In this document: positions 25,001 through 35,214 of the stretch, piece after piece
Position numbering within the stretch: the stretch's first letter is position 1
Layout: each line of letters opens with the position of its first letter
NCBI RefSeq assembly: GCF_000321225.1
Contig: NW_004450323.1
Location: forward strand, 4,599,872 to 4,663,871
Direction: 5' to 3'
DNA length: 64,000 nucleotides
Origin: Odobenus rosmarus divergens
Lineage: Eukaryota; Chordata; Mammalia; Carnivora; Odobenidae
Notes under the pieces: generated by a model
Seen by the model: only the letters and a program-made list of their open reading frames with translations
Told to the model about the DNA's origin: nothing
The model's database searches: none
Position numbers and translations under genes: made by a program

Positions 25001-25199
25001 TGGAAACCACCAGCCCTGACTGTGAAGACTTGAAGGGGCTATTACTGTTCAGACTGGCCCCAGGGAGGAAGCCCTGTGCAGAGGGGAGTGTGTGTGTGTG
25101 TGTGTGGGGGGTGGCAGGGAATTTGAGGGCAGGGGGCAGAGGTGGCTTCCAGGCCATGGCACACAGAGCCCAGGAGAGAGGTGCGAGGACAGGGGAGCA

Positions 25200-25990
25200 A
25201 AAGACAAGTTCAGGCCCTGCCGCAGAGGGAGTGAGGCCGGGGCACCTGCCAGGAGAAGTAGGGCGGGACCCGGAGGGGAAAGTCATACAGGAGAGGGTTC
25301 GAGTGGACGTGGCAGCACCCGGTGCTCACAGCAACCGAGGATTTGCTGAGCTGAAGGGCCTGCCGAGGAACCAGAGGAAAAGGCCGGAGGCCCGTTGCCC
25401 CCCCCCCCCGCCCCCGTGCCTGTGGAACAGCAGCACCTCCTTGTGCGTGGAAATCGTCCCTGACCAGGGCCGTGGGCCCGGAGGGCCCCTTCCCCAGGGG
25501 AGCACAGAGGAGGGCGGACGCAGGAGCAGGGAGCGGGCCTCCTGGTGAGAGAAGTGTCCCCCAACCGCAGAAGGAATCCGGTAGGCCCTCACGGGAGCCC
25601 CCGCCCGCTCTGTGTGGCGGCCCAGCTCTTTCCCGGGAGGGACCCTCAGCTCAGACAGGGCGGCTTCACACCAGCGGGTCGCTCCCACGGGAGCGCGCAG
25701 CCGCCAGGGGGCCACCATCATGGCCGCCGGCCCCGCCGGCCCCCACGAGCTGCCCGCAGTCAGCCTCTCCCCAGACCAGCCGCGGGCGAGGCTTTTCCAC
25801 GGTGCCTTCACACCCTGGGGGTGTGACAAAGTGTGCTTTCTCTCTTTTCCAACCAGCCAGAGAGGACTTCCGGGCCACCACGCGTCAGACTCTTCAGCTT
25901 GGTCTCACTGCCCGGCGCAGACCCGAGGCCGCCATCAGCCTGCGCACAGACCCCCTCACAGGCCACGGCCCTCTCCTGGCCCTCCTCCCT
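25200..25990. promoter_or_regulatory. CpG-rich block (orphan CpG island candidate)
   Basis: The stretch is strongly GC-rich, and CpG is frequent: I count 24 CpGs in about 245 bp around 25541-25785, near the number expected from base composition, where most mammalian DNA has a fifth of that. It lies between two gene 3' ends and not at a known promoter. It could be an orphan island, an insulator or the promoter of an unannotated RNA. Confidence 0.6.
25701..25712 (+). promoter_or_regulatory. CTCF-like core motif
   Basis: 'ccgccagggggc' matches the CTCF core CCASYAGRKGGC at all but one position (G for A at position 3). It sits within the CpG-rich block between the two convergent genes. Binding cannot be shown from sequence alone. 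Confidence 0.5.
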
Positions 25991-26219
25991 CTGCCACATT
26001 TAATCCGAACGCCCTGGAGGGAAGGTTCTCTCTAAAATAATAAACCTCACCCCAAAACATACAACATGGGCATAATGATTCTCTCCAAAGCTGCCTATTC
26101 TTTGTTTCCCGTCACCCATGACTACTTTCTTATGGAATGACCAGCCTCATTTTGACTTGCACCTTGTCGTTAGTTAACTCCTCAATGAATTGATCTCTTG
26201 TCCATCGTGGATATCACTT

Positions 26220-26360
26220 TTTTTTTTTTTTGAAGTTGGCTCTATGCCCAGCACAGGGCCCAACGTGGGGCTCGAATTCACAACCCTGAGATCAAGAACT
26301 GAGCCGAGATCAAGAGTTGGGTGCTCGACCACCGACGGAGCCACCCAGGCACTCCATTCA
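26220..26360 (-). mobile_element. Old or truncated SINEC, antisense
   Basis: A T-run is followed by 'caacgtggggctcgaattca', 'cctgagatcaag' and 'ggagccacccaggcactcc', a diverged inverted carnivore SINE. The 12-bp direct repeat 'tggatatcactt' at 26208-26219 and 26361-26372 brackets it. Confidence 0.85.
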
Positions 26361-28102
26361 TGGATATCACTTCTGGATCATTTCTCTACTACTCCGTTTA
26401 CTTGGGGAGAATGTCTCAAAGGCACATTGTAGGAACCTCTTGGGAAAACTCACCTTTATTTTACACTTTATTTCACTGTAAGGGAAAGGATCCCCAAGTC
26501 TGTAGCTGGAAGGGAACTTCTCTTGTTTTAGGCACCAGCGTTTTCCTGGAAACCTCGGCACTGTTTGTCAGGAAAGCAACCAAACCTAGAATTCCCCCAG
26601 AAACAATGGCCTCTGTGTTCATAACAGATGATAACCCCGGGAGGGAGGGTAGCTGACATACCTTGCCATCGTGATCGGGTCTCAACTTGTTTCCTGTCAC
26701 CTACCCCAACACATCCCTGACTTCTCAGAACCTCCAGTCCCCCATCGCTCCCCAGCAGGCCCCTTCCTAGCCCCACACCTTCGCAGTGCCTAGAAAGCAT
26801 CACCACCCACCAGACCCAACCCTCCTCTCTAAATGCCCATTCACGCCCCCACAGCCAACACAACTGTCACCTTCCTGGCCACCTTCCCAGCAAAGCTGCC
26901 CCAACAGTGTTCCTGGGCAGAAGCGGGTTCTCTGAGGTCCTACAATTTTGTTCCTGCCTCTGAAATAAAGCCTTCCTGCTTGCATGGCTGCTCCACCGGC
27001 CTGTGGACCCCCCAGCAGTGGGGATCTTTCCTCATCCTTTGAGATTTTTGGTGCCCAGCACAGGGCCTGAAACAACGCTGTGCTCACACCTGGTTTGGGG
27101 GAAGCTTGATCTGAAATTTGAGGGGTCACAGAGGCCAACATGGATTCTCTCTCTTTTTTTTTTGCCCCAGGATCAAGTTCTTTGGCCTTGGGCAAGCTGG
27201 TATCTTTCGATGAATGGTTAGACTGACCTATAGCACAAAACTACAAGACCGGCCCTCCCTTACCACCCTCCCACTGGGGACTCCTATGTTTCTCCAGCCT
27301 AGAAAGTTTTTCCGCTTACCCACCTCTCCCCAGCAGTCTAAAACAACTCCCACCGAACAGGAAGGTCGGTGACCATCTTTTCTTGTCTGCCATGGGGCTG
27401 AGCAGCACTGATGGTCATCTCTGGCCTCTGACGTCCTTGGTCCAGTGCCAAGGTCCGGGAAGGTCCAGCAGCGTTGGCCATTGGTTAGTGTTGGCAGAAC
27501 CAGTAAACAATCACAGTGTTGAGTTGTTTTTGTTTTTTTTTTTTAATTTTTCACAAAGAGCTCTAGAAGGCAAGTAGTTTATCATTTCCCCTCCCTGAAA
27601 TGACACGGCATGATAGGCAATGTAGGATGCTGGGATGCCGGCTCTTTCTCGTCCTCCAGAGTTCCTGCAGGAGGGCCCAGGGAACACAAAGCAGGGCCGG
27701 GGAGTGTATCCTCTGCAAATCGTAGGTGCTCAGTCCACACTCAGCAGCACCAGCACTGCTGAAGTCAGGCACATCGTCCAGAAGATCCCACCTTGGATCC
27801 CGAGATCCAGAGAGGGATCCAGATCGGGATTCCAGACCACGTTTAACTTCCCGAGGCAAAGAGCAGGTGCCATGGCAGAGGCAAAGGCCTCTGACGCTGC
27901 AAAGGTCCAATGTCTTGACTTAAGACTGGAGGGGACGCAGGAAGAATAATGAGGTCAAGGAACCCTAGGATTGCTGAAGAGACGATTTTTTTAAAAACAA
28001 ATGCAGGTGTGTGCAGAGCAAGATGTTCACAACGAAAGAGCACTGCTTGGGATCCCAGACCCGAGCAGGCGGAAGCAAAGGCTGGGCTAACAGAGCCAGA
28101 AC

Positions 28103-28108
28103 TTTATT
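28103..28108 (-). terminator. COLGALT2: COLGALT2 candidate poly(A) signal AATAAA
   Basis: On the minus strand 'gaataaagttctggctctgt' carries the canonical hexamer and lies about 2 kb past the stop codon. It is the first strong signal I see. Distal alternatives are noted near 26.46 kb. Confidence 0.55.
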
Positions 28109-28986
28109 CACAGTAGAACAGTCCTAATCTAAAATTCTAGAATTTAAGACCAATATCTTTTAAGAATGAGAATTCATAAACCCATCAGACCAGCTGACAG
28201 CAAAAGGAAAACAAAAAGTTCTCTATTAAACAAAACCACGCAAAAGTCAACTCAATCTTTCCCCACTCCCAATCTCCCGACCACCTCCCACCCTATTAAA
28301 AAAATATATCGTGAAAGTCAGGCACACTGGCACGCACTCAAATATGCAAACAAAATACAAAATACCCAAGGAAACCTTAGGGATCACCCAAGAGTTTTTC
28401 ACTAGCTCCCCAGATGCTCTTTCTGTTTTTCTAGAAAAAAAAATGAGTCAGGCTCTGACAGGTATGTCTAAGCAGTGAAGACGGAGGTCGGCTGAGATCC
28501 CCCTCCTCAGCCTCGTTGCTTACTAGTCAGTGTGGAAGAGTATCAACAATAAGTCAAGCAGGAAGGCTGAGGCTGGTGTTCTGTGGAAGGCGAGCTGCCT
28601 TGTTGTCCTGCAGCCTGGGGGCCCTCACCAGGGAGCACTGAGCTGGGTTCACGCAGCAACCCTGCCCATGGGCTCTGCCCCAAAGTGTGAAGCTCAGGGA
28701 GGAATGTGTGGGGAGGGTATTTCTGGAGGCAAAGTCTGACTGCTTGCAGGCAGGCGAACACAAACCTGAGGCAAACCATCATGAGATATCTGAGGAACAC
28801 AGATTGTGGAATTGGCAGAGAATATGTAGCCCAACACTGCACTTTCCAGAAAATCACTCTGTGAGGAAAGCGGGGAGGTCATCTGCCCAGGGCGCTGACT
28901 CCGAGAGCTTCCCTGGATGTTGGCCTAAATCAGTGGATCAGTCCATTGTTTCTGACCAAGTCTGTCATCTGAAATGGAAAAGCATT

Positions 28987-29010
28987 GTGCTCGCTTCGGC
29001 AGCACGTATA
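28987..29010 (+). pseudogene. U6 snRNA 5' fragment (retro-inserted)
   Basis: The 24 bases start 'gtgctcgcttcggcagcac', the exact 5' end (stem-loop) of U6 snRNA, with one change in the following bases. The match stops by about U6 nt 24-26. A perfect 18-bp direct repeat 'ctgaaatggaaaagcatt' lies on both sides (28969-28986 and 29011-29028), as in a target-site duplication. It has no A-tail and no further U6 sequence. It is a dead fragment, not an RNA gene, and lies antisense within the COLGALT2 3' UTR. Confidence 0.85.
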
Positions 29011-30131
29011 CTGAAATGGAAAAGCATTTGTTTCCAGATGGTGAGAATCTCCCACTCCATAGGCCTCCCTGCAAGAGCCAGGCTGGGAAATGCAGGAGAA
29101 CCAGATTGCACACTCACTACTCCCCAGGGTGCTATGAAAGCTTGAAAAATCTGTTTCTCTGCCTTATCTTACATTTTCCCCACATTTTGTAGAATAAATA
29201 ATTCAAAATAGAACGAAAAACCCAGGCAAGGACAGTTGCTGGCCTGAAAATGTGCTCTGCCTCTTAACAGTGACTCATAAAACTCACACTCCCAGTTCGT
29301 TCCCAGGCTCAGGCATGGAGGGGAGAGCGTGACGTGTCGCAGCAGCACAGAGCCCCCTGGGACACAAGTTAGACACCAGCCCGAACCCCTTTATATATTA
29401 AATTTATCTTCATAAATAGAGCATCCTAACTCAAGTGACCACAATACAAGGCCAAAGTCTGAGTTCTTTTTTTCCTCAAATATCTACACAAACCTTCAAA
29501 TATCTACTAAACTCTACCCACATGGCAAACTTGACACCTCTTCAGGAGACCTTCAGTTGCCATGATCGTCAAAGGCCAAGTCTCAGACAGACCCCAACAC
29601 TGGATCCCTATTGGATGACGAGGACTAAGATGAACAGGTCACTTTGGCTCCTGAGAGAATTCCTTTAAACCAAAGCCCAATTAATTTGCTTTTAAATGAT
29701 TTGACCCCCCTCCCTCGCAAACTTGTTACATACACAAGTTTTCAAGGTCACACGAGACCAACGGATGTGGTCCAGTTGGCTCGACTGCCTTGCCTGCGCA
29801 TTTATTGATGTGACTGCCTTTCTCAGGGATGAGTCTCTGGGCCATACTGTTCATCCTTAATGTAGGAAGCAGTATCACACGAATGAAGACTGAAGGGCTA
29901 GGTATCTGGATTGAAGTTTATCTCGATGGTTGCCATAAAGCCTATCTTCTAGCCATCTTAGGAAATTTAGGTTAAGTTTCCTTCTTATCCTCCCCTGTCA
30001 AGAATATATTAATTTTGCTCAATCACAGTAGGCCACTTTGGTTAGAGGACTGTGACCACTAGAAGAAGCTGGAGCAAACAGATGAATAGCCCGTTAGAAA
30101 AATCAAGGGTGGTGAATCCCCCACGGAGCCT

Positions 30132-30408
30132 TCATAGCTCATCCCTCGAAGGCACAGCGTCCAGGGAGGTTGGTGACGGCAGGGCCTCTGTGTTCTTGGC
30201 ATTGCGGTGGATGTGACCTTGCTTCCGGGACTTCCAGGAATGGGTCCTGTCCCAGTCGGTGGCCACTGTCTCATTGTCCCAGATGGTCGAGGTCTCCGTG
30301 TCACTCAGATACCCCGGCTGGCCTGTGTAGTGTGTGGGGTAGATGAGCAAGGGTTCGGCGGAGAAGGCCTTCAGGTCCCTGGATTCATAATACTCCTTGT
30401 ACTCAGCT
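30132..30408 (-). CDS. COLGALT2: COLGALT2 terminal coding exon with ER-retention signal
   Basis: The exon starts after minus-strand acceptor cttgtttgcag, with the first base completing Val (GT|A). It reads AEYKEYYESRDLKAFSAEPL, then LIYPTHYTGQPGYLSDTETS and TIWDNETVATDWDRTHSWKS, and ends SLDAVPSRDEL before TGA (30132-30134). The C-terminal RDEL is a KDEL-receptor retrieval signal, consistent with an ER-lumen enzyme. The last 30 or so residues are the most variable part of the family. Confidence 0.95.
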
Positions 30409-31984
30409 CTGCAAACAAGAGGAGTGCAGGTGTGTGAGGGGGTAGCGCGTTTAGCGAACGGGGACCGGGGGTGGCGGGGGGGGCAGGGGAAGAGCAGAGG
30501 GGCCCTGCTGGTCATCTCTTACATTGCCATGGAGGCCTTTGATGATTTTTAAAGTTGTGTCCTTTGGGGAAAAGTTTAGTCTACATACACAATAACAGTT
30601 TCTTTACAAGCTTTCAGATGATCTAAACAAACACACAAGGAGAAAGGTCAGGATATTTCTGTTGTATTTGGTTGGACTTGTTTAAAACATGAATTTCAGG
30701 TCTTACTCTAAAAGCTGAGACTTAAGCTCTGTTGGACCATCACGAGAGAGCAATGTGATCACTTTGTGGAAGATGCCCTGTTCTTGGATGAATAAATTAG
30801 TTGAGATCTGAACAGCAGTGGTGGGATAAGTCACACTGTGTAGGCTTGGAGGCATGCCGGCTTGGCCCTGCATCCCAGCTCCCCGTGAGTGTAAAGGGGA
30901 GGACGACTCGCCCCGCCCCCCGGGGCTCCTGTGCAGATGACACGAGGTGACATCTGCTTGGCTCTGAGCTCACTCAGTGCACCGTGCCTGTTAGTTTCCT
31001 TTCTGTTACAGGGATGATGGTTGACCTCCATGTTCCTGCTAGGACACGGATATACAGTCAGCTCTATCAAAGAGGGTGAGGAGATCCATCCTTGCTGAGG
31101 ACGGGAGACCAAATGAGCCAGATGCAGGACAGGAATTCTCAACCACTAAAATGAAGCCCAGCTAGTAAGGAGATCACCCAGCAACTGAGAGAAGGAGCTG
31201 AGGTTAGAATCTGGTCTCCTGCTCCATTAATGAATTTAGGACCCATTGACTGAGCAGCTATTATGGGTAGAGTTGGGACTAGGTTCTCAGGACACAGGGG
31301 GATGTGAGACTGTTCCTGCCTCAGTGGGCTCACAGGTTAGTGGGGAGACTGACTCGTAAACCACCCATCTCCATACCCTTCAAACAACGCTAGGTCAGAG
31401 TAAGCTCCTGCGTAAGGGGAACCCTGAGCATCACACTGCCTTCTTCCATAGATACCCTGCTCAGGGGCCACCTCCACCCTCCCCGAGCCTCTAACACACC
31501 TCTGTGGTTGCAGGTCTCACAGTACATCACGAGGACTGTTCGTGAGTCTGAATTCCCGACCAGACCGTAAGCTCTGCAGGGAGGGGGGACCCCTGCCTGC
31601 CCAACAAGTACACACAGTGGACTGAGAAATGAACTGAATGAACACTTGAAGGTGCTCAGGAAGATGACCTTCACCTTCAGGTGTATGAGTTTTTGGAAAT
31701 AAGAAGAACAAAACAAGGAGAGGACCGAGCATATTATGTCCAGGTAAACTACACACGGGGTATTACAGAAGGCTGCCACGCAAGACTCGCCCTTTCAGCC
31801 TCGGCTTCCCCATCTGTACAAGGGGATAGTCACTCCAGCCAGCCTCTCTGAGTTGTGATTATGGAAAGATCATTTAGGAAAGCAGGGCATGCTTTAGAAA
31901 ATACCACGCAGTACCGAGAATCTGAGGAGCACGATATATGAGCGGGGTGAGCCCTCAAAGGGCAGGCAGTGTGGGGAGACTCAC
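30409..31984 (-). other. COLGALT2 last intron
   Basis: The donor gtgagt is at 31984-31979 and the acceptor is at 30409-30410. MIR-like text lies near 31800-31920. Otherwise I see nothing recognisable; the short frames are unsupported. Confidence 0.7.
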
Positions 31985-32191
31985 ACAGGATGCTTGTTGT
32001 ACATGATGGGCAGGAACTCATCCACTGGCAGCATCTTCCCAAAGGGATCGGCTCCAACCAGCTTCTGTGCTCCTTCCAGAGAGATGACATAGCCCAGCGT
32101 CCAATAGGAGTAGTCAGCTTCGACCAGATTTCCCACATTGGGTACCGCTTTCTCGGGCTCTTTCACCTGCATCCTCTTCCTGCCAATATAA
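31985..32191 (-). CDS. COLGALT2: COLGALT2 coding exon (second from end)
   Basis: This 207-nt exon lies between ccttctag and gtgagt. After completing Ile it reads [20 protein letters not shown], then [20 protein letters not shown] and [20 protein letters not shown], ending IMYNKHP plus GT. It carries conserved GT25-domain blocks. I chose the start at 32191 because it restores the family sequence LIYIGRKRM. A second AG 12 nt inside would drop four residues in frame. Confidence 0.94.
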
Positions 32192-33194
32192 CTAGAAGGA
32201 AGCGGATGGAGGAGCAAAATTCCAATTTGAATATTAGACATCCGGAAGAACACAGCACAGGTTTGTGGATACTTTTGAACGCTGGGACCAACTGTGTCTT
32301 ACATCAAAAGTATCACCACAACGTGCGTCCCATCCCCAGCGATGACTGGCACCTGCCATGAGGGGAGCCATTTTCCTGGCTCCATCTACCAACATCCCAA
32401 CTGCTCTTGCCTAGCACTGTGCTCCAGCCCGGAAGTTAAACTCTAGAGAGACTAAAAGATCCCTCCGATCATTTCCCAAAGACGGTATGTGTTTACAGAG
32501 GTTGGAAGTGGACAAAAAGAGCTCAGAGGTGAGATCCCTAGAGTTTCAGCCTTCGATGGTCTCCGGATAGCTCTCCAGATGCTGACGGTAAACACAGGAC
32601 AGAAAACACTGTGGGGAAGACACAGTCTACAGTCAAAGACCCGGGAACCCCAGTGGCCCCAAGTGGGTCCTTCCTGGGAAGAGTGAGTGACAAAGCCTGC
32701 CTGGCTTTCTCTTCCTCACATGCACCTAGCTCCGCCCTCATTTTGCTCTGAGAAAAGCACCTGGCCTTCTCAAGCGCTTCCGCAACAGCCATTCCAGCTT
32801 CCCCACAGTCTACTCACAGACCTGTGATCCGTCACTTTTGTCTGGACCCCGCTTGCTTTCCACCTGCCTGGAGCAAGCTGAGGAGGTGAGGGCTTCCTGC
32901 CTGGGGGTAAAGCCCTGCCTTCCTCTGTTTTGCCTTAAGACTCTCTCTTTCAACATTTAAAGGACTGCTCTTGTCAAGACATCTCAGGATTGGTGGCATG
33001 AGTCGTTGTTCACCTTCTCAGGACACCAAACACAGATGCTCTCAGCCACCGTCCCTTCAGACTAAAGCGTCTGAATTTCTCTCAGGTACCATCAAGTGGA
33101 AGAGAAACTCCCACTGAGCCTTTGACACATGGCTAGAGTGACAGGACCTGAGTTTGTACTCAATGGGTTCATTTTACATAGTTTAAATTGAAAT

Positions 33195-33772
33195 TTTAAA
33201 ATAAAATTGAGATGTGTAAAATATTTTTTCCATTAAACACAGTTGTTTTGGTAGGACTGCAGTCTATTGCAGCAGCTGAAAACAGCATCTAGACTTAGAC
33301 GTGTTGTAAGCATAAAATACACACTGGATGTTAAAGATGGTAGAAAAGGGGCACCGAGAGCCTCAGTCGGTTAAGTGTCGGACTCTTGGTTTTGGCTCAG
33401 GTCATGATCTCAGGATCCTGAGATCCAACCCCATGCTGGGCTCCGCACTGGGTGTGGAGCCTGCTTGAGATTCTCTTTTGCCCTCTCCCTCTGCCTCTCT
33501 CTCTCTCCCTCTAAACAAACAAAAAATGAAAAAGTTTTCAAACAAAAATAAAAACAAAAAACAATGTAGACTATCTCATTAATAGTTTTTAAATATTGAT
33601 TACATATTAAAGTAATAATATTTAGAGACATTGGGGTAAATAAAATGTATTATTAAATTCTCCTAATGTATTTTTTACCATTTGAATGGGATCACTAGAA
33701 AATTTCAAATGATGTATGTGGCTCATGTTATGTTACTGTTGGACAGCACTCCAATGGTTTGTTCTACTCTTC
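33195..33772 (+). mobile_element. hAT-like non-autonomous DNA transposon split by a SINE
   Basis: The two halves 'aaattgagatgtgtaaaata' ... 'aaaatacacactggatgtt' and 'ggtaaataaaatgtattatt' ... 'tgttggacagcact' match the same family as 14655-14907, and a SINE interrupts them. This copy keeps the terminal part lost at 14.9 kb. Confidence 0.6.
33349..33528 (+). mobile_element. SINEC, sense, diverged
   Basis: It starts 'ggggcaccgagagcctcagt', continues 'ggctcaggtcatgatctcag' and 'gtgtggagcctgcttgagat', and ends in a CT-rich stretch and A-rich tail. This is an older carnivore SINE subfamily than the 40.6 kb copy. Confidence 0.88.
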
Positions 33773-33893
33773 CCATTTACTATTTCCTTTTCTGGAGAAA
33801 TGTAACATAGCAGCCATGGACAGCTTATCAGCTTTCATGTTTGAGTTTCAGTAACATTTGTTTTTGTTCATTTTAGAAAGAGATAGGTAAGGG

Positions 33894-34069
33894 GTGCCTG
33901 AGTGGCTTAGTCAGGTAGATGTACGACTCTTGATTTCAGCTCAGATTATGATCTCAGTGTTGTGAGATCGAGCCCCGTGTTGGGCTTTGTGCTCAGTGCA
34001 GAGTCTGCTTAAGATTCTTTCTCTCCCTCTCTCTCTACCACCCCAAATGGCTTGCATGCTCTTTCTGTC
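33894..34069 (+). mobile_element. SINEC, sense, with (GAAA)n tail
   Basis: It starts 'ggggtgcctgagtggcttag' and includes 'tcagattatgatctcagtgt' and 'gtgcagagtctgcttaagat'. Its tail has expanded into the tetranucleotide run that follows. Confidence 0.88.
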
Positions 34070-34071
34070 GA

Positions 34072-34111
<40 letters not shown>
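34070..34111 (+). repeat. (GAAA)n microsatellite
   Basis: About ten perfect gaaa units grow from the A-rich tail of the adjacent SINE. It is likely to vary in length between individuals. Confidence 0.95.
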
Positions 34112-34276
34112 CAAAAGTTTGAGACCACTGTCATTTTTGAATAGTATATAATTGATATTAATGGCATATTTTCACTTGATCAGTCTGTGAAATTTAGAAA
34201 AGATTTTTGTTTTGTATCCCTATCATTCCTTGTACCCATATCCTTATCCAATCATTCTGCTTTCTTGGATCTGTCA

Positions 34277-34469
34277 TTTTTTTTAAGATTATTTATTTAT
34301 TTATTTGTCAGAGAGAGAGAGAGCACAAGCGGGGGCAGGGGCAGAGGGAGAGGAAGAAGCAGGCTCCCTGCTGAGCAAGAAGCCCGATGCGGGGCTCCAT
34401 CCCAGGACCCTGGGACTATGACCTGAGTGGAAGGCAGGTGCTTAACTAACTGAGCCACCCAGGTGCCCC
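34277..34469 (-). mobile_element. SINEC, antisense
   Basis: The inverted SINE has tail 'aagattatttatttatttat', body 'ggctccctgctgagcaagaa' and head complement 'ctgagccacccaggtgcccc'. Confidence 0.9.
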
Positions 34470-35083
34470 AAATCTGTTGGTTCTTTGTCCCAAGAAATGC
34501 ACCAGCTAAGCCACAAGTGGACAAGGACATGCGTCAATCATAAGTCTTAGACTTCCCAAGTCCAGTCCTCTGATTCCGAGGCTTAAGTGAAAGTTGTCTT
34601 TGCAGGTCATGTGAGTACAAAATGGCTTCCAGGCTCCATGCCCGTGAGGCGTAGCCACAGGCTGCAGAGCTACAGACTCAGACTGAGGTGTGGGGACTTC
34701 TGGAGGGTTATAGGAACAGACAAGGATCCTAAGGGACAGTGCAGAATCTAATCACTTGGCTGACATCTGACAGGGAGCCAGTCTCTTTTTATTACACAAT
34801 ACTGATTTCTGGGTCTCTTCCCCATGGATTAGTTGAGTCACTACTAGGTTTCTTTTGGGCTCAGAATGGTATGTTTTCTGAGAGAACAAGTATTCCACTT
34901 GGGCCCATAGTTAAGTTTCCCTCCGAGGATGGGAGGAGTAGAGACAGCTTGTCTGCTGCAGCTACTCCAAAGGAACAGGCTCTGATTTGATGAAATTGCC
35001 TTCGACACGCAGCTGAGCAGTGTACATAATGCTTGGGAAATTTCTGCCTCACTGGAGAGAAGTAAAAAGTGTCATTTGGTTTA

Positions 35084-35214
35084 AAAAGAAAATGAGAGAG
35101 GGGGGTGAGAGACAGAAGAGAGGGAGGGAGGGGGAGACAGCACGACGGGGGGAGGGAAGGGGAAGGAGAGGGAGAAGGGGAGAGAGAGAGAGAGAAACAG
35201 AGAGACAGAGAGAC
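35084..35214 (+). repeat. Polypurine tract
   Basis: About 130 bases are almost only A and G, with 'agggagggagggggagac' and several GGG runs followed by (GA)n. It has potential to form triplex or G-quadruplex structure on this strand, opposite to the direction of COLGALT2 transcription. Confidence 0.85.

Larger units (their letters stand above)
22016..28084. other. Intergenic region between convergent RGL1 and COLGALT2 ends
   Basis: There is no splice-bounded coding exon here. Contents are an imperfect 35-bp tandem duplication (22046-22114), an old repeat-like segment near 23060-23290, MIR-like text near 23440-23545, a (TG)n run near 25090-25106, a CpG-rich block (about 25200-25990), and an old SINE at 26220-26360. 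Some of this may be distal 3' UTR of COLGALT2, because further minus-strand AATAAA signals exist at 26455-26460 and 26467-26472. Confidence 0.6.
28085..30131 (-). other. COLGALT2: COLGALT2 3' UTR (proximal end)
   Basis: The sequence after the TGA stop reaches the minus-strand signal AATAAA (tttatt on + at 28103-28108) about 2.0 kb downstream, with cleavage inferred near 28085. It holds the U6 fragment with its direct repeats (28969-29028). The 79-codon plus-strand frame at 28166-28405 is antisense to the UTR and has no support. Confidence 0.6.

Noticed and set aside
24952..26040. Long open frames (198, 187, 142 and 167 codons) on both strands near 25-26 kb
   Set aside because: GC-rich sequence is poor in stop codons. 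The frames overlap in several phases and strands, and the products are low-complexity Pro/Arg/Gly sequence with no family resemblance. They were kept only as a weak transcript candidate.
28987..29010. A U6 snRNA gene
   Set aside because: Only the first 24 or so nucleotides exist, without the rest of the RNA or an upstream PSE/TATA. It is a retro-inserted fragment.
32179..32179. Inner acceptor as the main start of the COLGALT2 exon
   Set aside because: It would give LMKRM and lose YIGR, which the family keeps. The outer acceptor at 32191 restores the expected sequence in phase.
34070..34111. Tandem repeats considered as a CRISPR-like array
   Set aside because: This is a simple tetranucleotide microsatellite at a SINE tail in a mammalian genome. 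No spacer structure is present anywhere in the window.
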